Shown here piece by piece: positions 24,102-32,244 of a stretch of 64,000 bases of DNA. A model generated the notes under the pieces. That model made no database searches and had not been told where the DNA came from. It saw nothing but the letters and a program-made list of their open reading frames with translations. The stretch is taken from NCBI GenBank assembly GCA_029309925.1, contig JARKND010000001.1, forward strand, positions 2,604,001-2,668,000, read 5' to 3'. Source of the DNA: Fulvivirgaceae bacterium JP3-4. GTDB lineage: Bacteria > Bacteroidota > Bacteroidia > Cytophagales > Cyclobacteriaceae. A program made the translations under genes and the position numbers. How positions within the stretch are numbered: position 1 is the first letter of the stretch; every line of letters begins with the position of its first letter.

Positions 24102-25046
24102 TCAGCCAACGACATTCTGCGGCTGCCCATGCAATGCAGCGCGAATGTTTTCAAAAGTTGTTTGGAGAATCCTCCCACGTGCTTCTTTACTGAGCCACGC
24201 AGTATGCGGAGTGATGATGCAATTATCAAGACCGATGAGCGGATTGCTTTTCGGTGGTGGTTCAGTACCCAAAACATCAAGTGCCGCGCCAGCAATTTTT
24301 TTCTCCGACAGCGCTGTGGCAAGCGCATTCTCATCGATCAATTGGCCGCGTGAGGTATTGATCAGAAAAGACGATCGCTTCATTGATGAAAGCAGATGCT
24401 GATTCACAAATTTCTCATTCTCCGGCCTGAGCGGACAATGAAGTGAAACCACATCACTGTGCCGGAAGAGTTCTTCCATTGATACATGCTGGGCGGGCAC
24501 ATCCGCAGCCTTGCCGCGATGAAAAATGATTTTCATTCCCAACGCGTGGGCTATACGTGCTGTCTGATTTCCTATGCGACCCATGCCGACAACCCCGAAG
24601 ACTTTGTCTTTCACTTCAACCAGCGGAGATCTGGTATAACTCCAGTCGTTTGAGGTGGACCAGTCACCTTGCTGCACGCTCATATTGTTCTTACCAACGT
24701 GATTTGAAAGCTCGAGCATCAGCGCAATCGCATGTTGGGCAACGGAGTGAGTGCCGTATTCCGGAACATTACAAACCACCACGCCTCTCTCCTTCGCTGT
24801 ACGAACATCAATGATATTGTAGCCGGTAGCGGTGACAGCAATTACCTTCAGCTTTGTGCATGCCTCAATTGTGCTGGCATCAACAGGCGTCTTGTTCGTG
24901 ACTATAACGTCCGCATCCGATACGCGAGCAGGGAGTTCGTTGGATTTTGTCCGATCATAATATTCAACTTGCCCAAGCTTATGAAAATCATCCCAACTCA
25001 GATCTCCCGGGTTCAGTGTAAAGCCATCGGTTATGACGATCTTCAT
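24102..25046 (-). CDS. D-2-hydroxyacid dehydrogenase (hydroxypyruvate/glycerate type)
   Basis: Cytoplasmic NAD(P)-dependent 2-hydroxyacid dehydrogenase of 314 residues. The Rossmann motif GMGRIG is at 154-159. Catalytic residues are R233 (INTSRGQLIDE), E262 (LGTEPPP) and H281 (ITPHTAW). The substrate-binding VTATGYNIID block near 71 resembles glycerate and hydroxypyruvate reductases. The start of this gene directly abuts the stop of the acetylesterase gene (zero-base gap), so the two are co-transcribed. An acid product of sugar breakdown would be a fitting substrate, but this is inference. Confidence 0.9.
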   Translation of the reverse strand: MKIVITDGFTLNPGDLSWDDFHKLGQVEYYDRTKSNELPARVSDADVIVTNKTPVDASTIEACTKLKVIAVTATGYNIIDVRTAKERGVVVCNVPEYGTHSVAQHAIALMLELSNHVGKNNMSVQQGDWSTSNDWSYTRSPLVEVKDKVFGVVGMGRIGNQTARIAHALGMKIIFHRGKAADVPAQHVSMEELFRHSDVVSLHCPLRPENEKFVNQHLLSSMKRSSFLINTSRGQLIDENALATALSEKKIAGAALDVLGTEPPPKSNPLIGLDNCIITPHTAWLSKEARGRILQTTFENIRAALHGQPQNVVG

Positions 25047-26999
25047 CTAAAAGGTGAATTTGCCAGCCTCAGTAATGCCTTTCCATGTGTCAGTGCGGAA
25101 AGGCGCGGCAGGAAATCCCTCAGCGTTGAAAAGATTGTTGTCGGTAGCATCATCTGCCCAGCCGAATCTGACAGCAACTGGCTTCGTGATCTGGTCGTGG
25201 TAGATCACCACTGTATTGCCTTCGATGGATGCCTTCGCAAACCGGAACTTCTGATCATCGCCCGCAACTTCGAAGCCTTTTATATAGCCGTACTTGTCTT
25301 TTGCCACGAGGCCGCCACCGATATTATCAAACGTTACAATCGCTTTATTACCCTCAATGCGCAACGACTTGAATGTCGGCCCCTGATCGACACGTGTTTT
25401 ATTGTATGTTCTGTTCAAAGCAATGGCAGCAAGGCGCTTTCCAACATCCTGCTTGTTTCTCGGATGAATATCATTGGGATCTCCGATGTCGGTTGTCACC
25501 GCCATACCCGTGTTCGGAAGACTGAGCGTGATGGTTTGCGCCTCACGCAACTCAGCCCACGTGCTACCATTTTCACTTGTGCCGTTGTTTGCCTTAAACG
25601 TGGCGAGCTGCACGAAATAAAAAGGAAAATCTCCCTGCCCCCACCGCTTGCGCCAATCCTGGATCATCAGCGGAAATGCCTTTCGGTACTGATAAGCACG
25701 TCCTGCGTTAGACTCACCCTGGTACCACAATGCGCCTTTGATTGCCATCGGGAGAATCGGATTGATCATCGCATTGAACAGCAGTGTCGGGTAGCTGTTT
25801 GGGCCAACGGATTGCGACCCTTTAGCCACACTTTCGATGCGGAAATGCCAGTCACCTGAGAGATCGACCTTTCTGCTTCCCGCTTCTATCGCCAGCGTTG
25901 ATGCATCGCCATAAATTCCTCCGCCACCACCTGTATCTTCAACCCGAACAGTGACTATGTTCTGACCTTCGCGAAGCACACTTGCCGGCACACGGTATTT
26001 CCGCGGCTCATTGTACTGCCTTGTGCTTCCAACTTTCTGTCCATTGACATAAGTGTCATCCCAATCGTCAACCATGGCAAGCATCAGTGTCGCATCTTTG
26101 CCAAGGTCCTGACTGGTAAGTTCAAACGTTTTTCGGAACCATACTACTCCATCAAGGTCCTGAAGACTCTGTCCTTCCCACAGGTTAGGAAGTTTCATGG
26201 TCTTCCACGTGGCATCATCAAACGCAGGATCGATCCATTTTTGTGACGTGCCGGGAGCATCGAGGCTTCCCTGAAGCTTTTCGATTTTTGCAGTCGTCTC
26301 ACGTTGTTTCTGCTTAGCCAGCGAATCAAGGTTCAGCCGCGGCATACCGGCAATCATTGCCTTGAATTCATCTGTTGCCGCAAATGCTTCTCTGCTGGTC
26401 CAGGTTTCCACATGAGTTCCTCCCCAACTTGTATTGATCAATCCGATTGGAACATTTAATTCTTTTGTCAACTCTCGGGCAAAGAAATAACCGACTGCGG
26501 TGAAGTCGGCAATGTTTGCGCTTGTAGCAGGTTTCCACTCACCACCAAGAACATCTTTTTGTGGCTCAGACGCCACGGTGTTAGGAATTTTAAAGTGCCG
26601 GATCGTTGGAAAATTTGCTGCAGCGATTTCCTCGTTTGGATTGTTGCTGTTCCTGACGGTCCACTCCATATTGGACTGGCCTGAGCAAACCCAAACATCT
26701 CCGATCAGCACATCTGAAAGTGTGATAGTATTTTTTCCTTTAACGGTAAGGCTATACGGTCCTCCTGCCGGCTCTGCTTCAAGTGAAATTTTCCACGAAC
26801 CATCTTTGCCTGCAATTACTGCACGGGTCTGCTTGTTTAGCGATACGGTTATTTTTTCTTTGGGATCTGCCCAACCCCAAACGCTGATGGCGCGATCGCG
26901 TTGGAGCACCATGTGGTCACCGAAAATCTTCGGCAATTGAACATTTGCAAAAGCGGAAACAGCGAGAATGAAGAACAGAAGTGTTGTAAGCTTTTTCAT
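25047..26999 (-). CDS. sialate O-acetylesterase-type SGNH esterase
   Basis: Secreted esterase of 650 residues that removes O-acetyl groups from sugars. The signal peptide is at 1-18. Block I is DVWVCSGQSNMEWTV with the nucleophile S109; further blocks are INTSWGGTHVETW, the GH2-like sugar-binding insert (VVWFRKTFELTSQDLG, about 280-390), ALWYQGESNAG, and GDPNDIHPRNKQDVGKR with the Asp-His pair. Homologues act on sialic acid or on acetylated xylan and pectin. It heads a three-gene run with the dehydrogenase and DUF1080 genes, suggesting uptake and trimming of acetylated glycans. A GH29 fucosidase gene lies 2 kb away. Confidence 0.92.
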   Translation of the reverse strand: MKKLTTLLFFILAVSAFANVQLPKIFGDHMVLQRDRAISVWGWADPKEKITVSLNKQTRAVIAGKDGSWKISLEAEPAGGPYSLTVKGKNTITLSDVLIGDVWVCSGQSNMEWTVRNSNNPNEEIAAANFPTIRHFKIPNTVASEPQKDVLGGEWKPATSANIADFTAVGYFFARELTKELNVPIGLINTSWGGTHVETWTSREAFAATDEFKAMIAGMPRLNLDSLAKQKQRETTAKIEKLQGSLDAPGTSQKWIDPAFDDATWKTMKLPNLWEGQSLQDLDGVVWFRKTFELTSQDLGKDATLMLAMVDDWDDTYVNGQKVGSTRQYNEPRKYRVPASVLREGQNIVTVRVEDTGGGGGIYGDASTLAIEAGSRKVDLSGDWHFRIESVAKGSQSVGPNSYPTLLFNAMINPILPMAIKGALWYQGESNAGRAYQYRKAFPLMIQDWRKRWGQGDFPFYFVQLATFKANNGTSENGSTWAELREAQTITLSLPNTGMAVTTDIGDPNDIHPRNKQDVGKRLAAIALNRTYNKTRVDQGPTFKSLRIEGNKAIVTFDNIGGGLVAKDKYGYIKGFEVAGDDQKFRFAKASIEGNTVVIYHDQITKPVAVRFGWADDATDNNLFNAEGFPAAPFRTDTWKGITEAGKFTF

Positions 27000-27078
27000 G
27001 ACGAACTGATTGTTCCCGAAACTACAAAAATGCCAGAAACTTACAATCCTGTTCGATCCAATATGAAAGAGTTCTCTC

Positions 27079-27561
27079 CTATTCCTCCGCCTTCAGTTCA
27101 CGCTCAAGCTGGTCGATCATGCGCTGAAAAATCTTAATCAGTCGTTTTTTCTGCGCCCGATCCGAAGCGCTCCACTTCTCTGTATCGGACCGTTTATGAG
27201 CCACCTTGAACTTCATTCCACTCAATGTGGTCGTGTAATCATTTGCATTCAGCTTCCTGACGTGCTGATGTGCCATAATGTACCAGTGATATTCCGTGCC
27301 GACCGGAACACCGGAGCCTTCCGGAGCTTTTCCCGCCCTGCGTTTCGTCACCGCGTAGTTAATTTCCCATTCGTCAGGTGTAAGCTTCTTCTCCTTCCAT
27401 TCACCCTTGTCGTAATACCACTTGTGACTTCGTCCGACTTTCATGCCGGTGTATTGCTGACCTTCGAACTCCTTAAACTTATTGTATGACTTCGCCAGAT
27501 CTTTCCTCGCTTCCGCATTGCGTTTAACCGGCTTGCGTGTTTTTGTTTTTGCTGCTGCCAT
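27079..27561 (-). CDS. basic hypothetical protein
   Basis: Protein of 160 residues that I do not recognise. It opens with a Lys/Ala-rich tail (MAAAKTKTRKPVKRNAEARK) like that of small nucleic-acid-binding proteins. It then has an aromatic, strand-rich middle (GMKVGRSHKWYYDKGEWKEK, PVGTEYHWYIMAHQHVRKL) and ends in a long charged helix (KKRLIKIFQRMIDQLERELK). No membrane segment or Cys is present. The open frame continues upstream to 27795, but that part runs through a terminator-like hairpin and reads as low-quality sequence, so I start at the ATG at 27561. Confidence 0.6.
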   Translation of the reverse strand: MAAAKTKTRKPVKRNAEARKDLAKSYNKFKEFEGQQYTGMKVGRSHKWYYDKGEWKEKKLTPDEWEINYAVTKRRAGKAPEGSGVPVGTEYHWYIMAHQHVRKLNANDYTTTLSGMKFKVAHKRSDTEKWSASDRAQKKRLIKIFQRMIDQLERELKAEE

Positions 27562-27599
27562 AGCTTCATGTTTAACCCGCACGCAAAAAAGGCGGGCCA

Positions 27600-27644
27600 C
27601 AAACAAAAAATCCCAGGCGCAATGATTAACGTGCGCCTGGGATT
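27600..27644 (-). terminator. strong hairpin with T tract upstream of the 160-residue gene
   Basis: Perfect 12-bp stem AATCCCAGGCGC (27609-27620) and GCGCCTGGGATT (27633-27644), followed on the minus strand by TTTTTTG. It points towards the gene that starts at 27561, with no coding gene behind it. It could be a leader attenuator or the end of a small RNA. A second, smaller stem (CCCGC/GCGGG) is at about 27576-27596. Confidence 0.65.
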
Positions 27645-27836
27645 CTAACCTGTCCAACCATTTAAAGAAATGGCCGCACGGTAGTTTGTTAAAAAAGCAT
27701 ACCAATGCATGTGAAGTGACACGGAAAACCTTCGACTCGTCTGCAATATCATTGTTAGTATACGGCACGGCAGTGCGGCACGCATTTTTTTTCAATAATC
27801 AAGTGCAGTGAGCAGCTGTATCTAAATGACAATCAA

Positions 27837-28940
27837 ATGAGTAAACTTACAGATAAGGTCAAGAGTTATTTCACTATGCTTAAGACCACATTCAAACAGT
27901 GGAATGAACGTGAGCCATTTAACAATAGTATCATCATCGCGTATTACACTATCTTCTCCCTGCCGGGATTGCTGGTAATCCTTATCAACATTGCCGGATA
28001 CTTTTTCGGGGCAGAGGCAGTAACGAAACAGTTGTCAGGTCAGATTGGTGGCATCGTAGGTGGCGATACGGCTAAAAGCATACAGGAGATGATCGCCAAT
28101 GCACAGAAGACGGGAGGCACCACCTTGTCGACAATCCTTAGCGTTGCAACTTTGCTATTTGGTGCCACCGGGGTATTCTATCAACTGCAACAAATGTTGA
28201 ATAAGATCTGGGAAGTAAAACCGAAACCGAAATCTTCAGCGATTCTGAAGCTTGTTAAAGACCGCGTATTTTCATTTGGACTAATACTGGTAGTAGGATT
28301 TCTGCTGTTGGTGTCATTGGTGTTGTCGGCTGCATTAACTGCGCTGAGCGGTTGGGTGGAGACGCATGTTTCTGAGGCATTTCTGGTCGTCTTCAAGGTT
28401 CTCGATATCCTTTTATCCGTAGGTGTTATTACCGTACTCTTTGCAGCAATGTTCAAGTTCCTGCCGGATGCGAAGATCAAGTGGCGTGATGTGTGGCATG
28501 GCGCGATCATGACTTCGGTCTTGTTTGTGATCGCGAAATTCCTGCTCGGCCTTTATTTTGGCAACAGCGATCCGGGTTCCACGTATGGTGCGGCTGGTTC
28601 GATTATCCTGATCATGTTATGGGTGAACTATGCGGGGTTAATTCTGCTGTTTGGTGCGGAGTTCACGCAGGTTTACGCGCGTGCGCATGGACGAAACATC
28701 AAACCCACGGAAGGAGCCGTGTCCACCGAAGGGCAGAATGACAATGGTGCAATAGTCAACAAAAAAACTGAAGCTCAGACAAAAAATATCGGGGCCGGCA
28801 AAAACCGCGAGCCGCAACGCAGACGCTATGTTGCAGATGAAGAAGTCAACGCGCGTGCGAATACAGGCAAGCGAAAACCTAAAGTTTCATTCGGGCAGTT
28901 CTTAGCAGGCTATATTATTCATAAGATCAAAGGGCACTAG
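27837..28940 (+). CDS. YihY/BrkB-family inner-membrane protein
   Basis: Integral membrane protein of 367 residues. The N-terminal family motif FKQWNEREPFNNSIIIAYYTIFSLPGLL is broken here into recognisable parts (WNEREPFNNS, AYYTIFSLPG). About six membrane segments follow at roughly 32-56, 97-115, 142-170, 186-210, 224-245 and 252-275. The typical WRDVWHGAIMTSVLF and SIILIMLWVNYAGLILLFGAEFTQ blocks are present. The last ~80 residues are cytoplasmic, basic and low-complexity. Despite the old 'ribonuclease BN' or 'virulence factor' names, its role is not known. Confidence 0.9.
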   Translation: MSKLTDKVKSYFTMLKTTFKQWNEREPFNNSIIIAYYTIFSLPGLLVILINIAGYFFGAEAVTKQLSGQIGGIVGGDTAKSIQEMIANAQKTGGTTLSTILSVATLLFGATGVFYQLQQMLNKIWEVKPKPKSSAILKLVKDRVFSFGLILVVGFLLLVSLVLSAALTALSGWVETHVSEAFLVVFKVLDILLSVGVITVLFAAMFKFLPDAKIKWRDVWHGAIMTSVLFVIAKFLLGLYFGNSDPGSTYGAAGSIILIMLWVNYAGLILLFGAEFTQVYARAHGRNIKPTEGAVSTEGQNDNGAIVNKKTEAQTKNIGAGKNREPQRRRYVADEEVNARANTGKRKPKVSFGQFLAGYIIHKIKGH

Positions 28941-28987
28941 ACGCGAACAACGCGGCTGATGCCGAAAGCGTAAAGATCAGGCGTGAA

Positions 28988-30322
28988 CTAGTTCAAACCG
29001 CCTTTGCCCCTATAGAGGTCAACAGGTTTGTCGAGGCGCAACTTCAGAACCGTGACATATTCATCATTGAGTTTTGCAGGAACATCAATATAGATCAATC
29101 CCGGAATCGGGCTCCACGAAATTTTACCGACAACTTTGTGTTGCAGTTTCGAGCCCGTACCAAGCACTTCTACTTCAAGCACTTTATTTTTGACACCCTT
29201 CAGCATCACCTGACCTGATGTTTTTCCATGAAGAAAGAGATAGACTGTGGTCGAATCTTTTGATAAGGTTGTTGGACCGTAAAAATGCCCGGGAGGAATT
29301 CCGGCAACGGTATTGAAAATGGCTTCACCATGCTTCTTGTTCCATTTCCCTAATTCTCTTAACACCGTGATCTGTTCTTGAGGAATGGTGCCATCTTCTT
29401 TCGGGCCCATGTCGAGGAGAAGATTTCCACCATTGGCAACAGCGTCAACAAATATCGTAATCACTTCATAAGGTGTTTTCCAGTTGTTGTCGTTGTGAAA
29501 TCCCCAGTTGTCGTTTGTGGTCATGCACAGCTCCCACCACCTGTATGCCGGACGTGTCACAGGAAAATTCTGTTCAGGCGTTTCGTAGTCACCGTATCCC
29601 TGAAGCCGACCATTGATGATCGCGTTTGGGTTGTCCGCAAGAATAATGTTGCGCACCTTAGCGCTTTCCCATTCTTCAGCGCTGTGCTCCCAGTCGCCAT
29701 CAAACCACCACAAGTCTGGCTTGAATGTCGAGCTGATCTCTTTGATCTGCCCCTGAAAAAAATCCCTGAACCGGTTCCATCGCTTGTAATCGTCTGCAAC
29801 CTTATAGCGAGAGCTGTCTTTCGTAAACCCGGGATAGTCGGGATGCGACCAGTCGATCAGTGAGTAATACGCGCCAGCTTTTATCCCGCGCGTTCGAAGC
29901 TCTGCAAATAACGGAGTGATGAGATCCTTCTTCGCGGGTGTTGAGCTGACAGAACTGAGCTTGTTCATCCGGGTGTCATACATTGCAACACCATCATGAT
30001 GTTTCGTGGTCACAACAGCATAACGTGCACCTGATTCCTTGATCAGCTCTGCCCAGAACGCGGGATCGTATTTGGAAAGTGTAAATGACTTCAACTGCTT
30101 CATGTAGTCACTGTAGCTGATCTTCTTGTTGTAGAAGCTCCAGGATTCGTCTACACCATCCACCGCGTAGATTCCTTCATGAATGAATATTCCGAGTTTG
30201 GCGTCAGCGAACCACTCCATCTTTTTTGCAATGTCATCTGATTTGACCTGCGATTGAGAAAGTGATGAGAAGGATAAGAGGGATAAACCGGTAATGACAA
30301 TGAGTGGGAGTTGGGGGTGCAT
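28988..30322 (-). CDS. secreted alpha-L-fucosidase (GH29)
   Basis: Glycoside hydrolase releasing alpha-linked fucose, 444 residues from the chosen start. The ATG at 30322 gives a clean signal peptide (LPLIVITGLSLLSFSSLSQS); an upstream ATG at 30367 would not. GH29 blocks: WFADAKLGIFIHEGIYAV, YAVVTTKHHDGVAMYD, GIKAGAYYSLIDWSHPDY, and WWFDGDWEHSAEEW with the nucleophile Asp in WFDGDW. The DNWGFHNDNNWKTP and LLDMGPKEDGTIP blocks are also present. The C-terminal ~100 residues form a beta-sandwich. It probably acts in the periplasm on fucosylated glycans and appears monocistronic. Confidence 0.92.
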   Translation of the reverse strand: MHPQLPLIVITGLSLLSFSSLSQSQVKSDDIAKKMEWFADAKLGIFIHEGIYAVDGVDESWSFYNKKISYSDYMKQLKSFTLSKYDPAFWAELIKESGARYAVVTTKHHDGVAMYDTRMNKLSSVSSTPAKKDLITPLFAELRTRGIKAGAYYSLIDWSHPDYPGFTKDSSRYKVADDYKRWNRFRDFFQGQIKEISSTFKPDLWWFDGDWEHSAEEWESAKVRNIILADNPNAIINGRLQGYGDYETPEQNFPVTRPAYRWWELCMTTNDNWGFHNDNNWKTPYEVITIFVDAVANGGNLLLDMGPKEDGTIPQEQITVLRELGKWNKKHGEAIFNTVAGIPPGHFYGPTTLSKDSTTVYLFLHGKTSGQVMLKGVKNKVLEVEVLGTGSKLQHKVVGKISWSPIPGLIYIDVPAKLNDEYVTVLKLRLDKPVDLYRGKGGLN

Positions 30323-30530
30323 GATCTGGAATTTGGTTGACGCAAATTCGGAAGGATTTCCCTTCATGGCAAGTTCAAAATAACGGAGCAGTGATTTTGC
30401 AATGTGTGTGCGTAATAACCCAAGGGTCCTTCGCTTGCGAGGAGTTCGTCCTCTTGCTCAGGAACCGGTGCTTTCTATGTAGTGTGTCCACCACGGATTC
30501 AAAGGGCGTGAAGCGTGTAGCGTGCAGCCT

Positions 30531-30569
30531 TTAAAAACAAAGAGCTGCGAGTAATCATACCCGCAGCTC
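30531..30569 (-). terminator. intrinsic terminator after the desaturase gene
   Basis: GAGCTGCG (30542-30549) pairs with CGCAGCTC (30562-30569); on the minus strand it is followed by TTTGTTTTTA. It lies 25 bases after the desaturase stop. Confidence 0.8.
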
Positions 30570-30593
30570 ACTGAATAGATTATTTTCTCAGGC

Positions 30594-31364
30594 CTACGCT
30601 GCCTTCTTTACATTTTGCAACAAGACTTCTTTCTGACGCACCACCTTGATGATTCCCAGCTTGTCAAGAACTTTGATGACCTGATAGGTCGGGTCGATCT
30701 CGTGCCAGCGGATGCCGCCAAAGTTAGCGCGTGATCCTAGCTTGTGATGATTGTTGTGGTAAGACTCTCCCATCATCAGGAAATCAACCGGAAGGAAATT
30801 TCTTGACGTATCGCCAACTTCGAAATTTCTGTATCCGTACTTGTGTGCAAACCAGTTGATGATCGCACCATGGATCGGGCTCATGAGGAACATCACCGGC
30901 AACAGTAGCCACAGCCACCAGCTCGTGGCGAACATAACAAAAATTGAAACGTATATGAGTCCGAAGAAAACGCGCGATGGCCATGATCTTGCAAACTTGT
31001 CAAACGATTCCCAGTTAGGAACGCCTTCAGTAAAGCGCTTCTCCGGAATAAATTTTTTGTTGGCGATCGAAGAATAGATCGTCTTGGTTTTCCACATCAT
31101 GTTCCAGATGGTCTCATCATACTTGGGTGAGTGTGGATCATTTTCGGTATCAGCGAAAGCATGGTGCATGCGGTGCATCACTCCGTAGCCGTAAGGGCTT
31201 AAGTAGTTTGAACCCTGGAAGATCCAGGTAAGAACATAAAAAACTTTCTCCGTCCGCTTGCTCATGGTAAAAGCGCGGTGAGCGGCATAACGGTGCAGAA
31301 AGAATGTCTGGAAGAATAGCGACAGGTACCAGTGCGCTACGAAAACAGTAAGAATTACGGCCAT
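30594..31364 (-). CDS. membrane fatty-acid (acyl-CoA) desaturase
   Basis: Di-iron membrane desaturase of 256 residues that puts a double bond into acyl chains, probably delta-9-like. All three histidine boxes are present: HRYAAH (24-29), HRMHH (64-68) and HNNHH (203-207). Membrane segments lie at about 4-20, 40-55, 131-148 and 149-168. It is shorter than eukaryotic SCD enzymes but normal for the bacterial class. A perfect 9-bp-arm inverted repeat lies in its leader (31395-31423), a candidate site for lipid-responsive control. The ECF sigma-factor gene is next upstream, but a 112-base gap argues against simple co-transcription. Confidence 0.92.
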   Translation of the reverse strand: MAVILTVFVAHWYLSLFFQTFFLHRYAAHRAFTMSKRTEKVFYVLTWIFQGSNYLSPYGYGVMHRMHHAFADTENDPHSPKYDETIWNMMWKTKTIYSSIANKKFIPEKRFTEGVPNWESFDKFARSWPSRVFFGLIYVSIFVMFATSWWLWLLLPVMFLMSPIHGAIINWFAHKYGYRNFEVGDTSRNFLPVDFLMMGESYHNNHHKLGSRANFGGIRWHEIDPTYQVIKVLDKLGIIKVVRQKEVLLQNVKKAA

Positions 31365-31394
31365 GAAATGTTTACAGGTTAATAGTGAATGTTA

Positions 31395-31423
31395 AACAAT
31401 TGGTGTTGTTGAAGCCAATTGTT
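31395..31423. promoter_or_regulatory. inverted repeat upstream of the desaturase (candidate operator)
   Basis: AACAATTGG (31395-31403) and CCAATTGTT (31415-31423), perfect 9-bp arms with an 11-base spacer, 31 bases before the desaturase start. It has no T tract, so a protein-binding site is more likely than a terminator. Confidence 0.45.
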
Positions 31424-31476
31424 CCCCTGTAAGACAAAATAGTGGACTGTTTTGTGACAGACAGACGAAAAAAACT

Positions 31477-32172
31477 TTACTTTTTTTTCTCCAAAGCGGC
31501 CTTAAGGTCGTTTTTGATGGTATTGAGGAACTCAGCAGCGTGACCTACGTCACATGATTCTTTGAAACTTTTCATCAATGCCGTCTTTTCTGCGATCGCA
31601 AGATTCAGCCGCTCCTTCTCTTCATTGATCTTTTTCTTTGCGCGGCAAAACAGCTGGCGGCAGTGCTCCTGTTTTTTATCTAGCAGCACCTGCATCTCCT
31701 TGTATTCAACATCAAATGCCTCCTTCAGCACAAATGCTGCCCGCTCAAGCGGCTCAAGTTTGTGCTGGATGACGTGAAATGCTTTTGACAACCGTTGCTC
31801 GATGTCGATGTGACTAAAGTCGGCCTCTCTGAAGCGTTCGACAAATTCCGGCCAGTGGAATGATTCGATGTATTGTTCCTTCTTCCGCTTCAGTGCCTCG
31901 AGATGGTTAAGGCAATTATTGGTGACAGCGCGGATCAGATAAGCTTTGGTGTTCTTGATCTTCTCCTGCTCGGTGTTCAGCCAACGGATAAAGGTCTCCT
32001 GAACCACGTCTTCAGCGTCAGCTTTACATTTCAGCAACTTCATGGCAATGGCATGGAGCATGGGCTGATAGAGTGCGATGGCCTGGGCTTGATTCAAGGT
32101 GTTGATATTTTCCGAAAGATAGCGCTTTTCTCCGGCTTTTCCATGCTTTGTACAACCATCCAACACCACCAT
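31477..32172 (-). CDS. ECF-type RNA polymerase sigma factor (SigJ/ECF41-like, shortened tail)
   Basis: Alternative sigma factor of 231 residues. Region 2 covers about 30-100 (CKADAEDVVQETFIRWLN, KAYLIRAVTNNCLNHLEALK). The linker has the WPEFVE motif seen in SigJ-like factors. Region 4 covers about 125-185 (LEPLERAAFVLKEAFDVEYKEM and CRQLFCRAKKKI). Members of this class normally carry a ~100-residue SnoaL-like domain that controls activity. Here only about 45 residues follow, ending in AAEFLNTIKNDLKAALEKKK, which resembles just the first helices. No anti-sigma gene is adjacent. Confidence 0.85.
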   Translation of the reverse strand: MVVLDGCTKHGKAGEKRYLSENINTLNQAQAIALYQPMLHAIAMKLLKCKADAEDVVQETFIRWLNTEQEKIKNTKAYLIRAVTNNCLNHLEALKRKKEQYIESFHWPEFVERFREADFSHIDIEQRLSKAFHVIQHKLEPLERAAFVLKEAFDVEYKEMQVLLDKKQEHCRQLFCRAKKKINEEKERLNLAIAEKTALMKSFKESCDVGHAAEFLNTIKNDLKAALEKKK

Positions 32173-32244
32173 TTTGCCCTTTAAAGAGTTTCACGGGCGG
32201 GTATCATTCAAATTCCGAAATTCATAGATAAACACACCTGCCCT

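Noticed and set aside
24732-25859. 375-codon plus-strand open frame opposite the dehydrogenase and acetylesterase genes
   Set aside because: Both opposite-strand genes have full catalytic motifs; this frame has no recognisable domain, is rich in Cys, Arg and His, and crosses the junction of two real genes.
27562-27795. N-terminal extension of the basic hypothetical protein
   Set aside because: It runs through a terminator hairpin and a T tract, and its composition differs from the rest; ATG at 27561 is more sensible.
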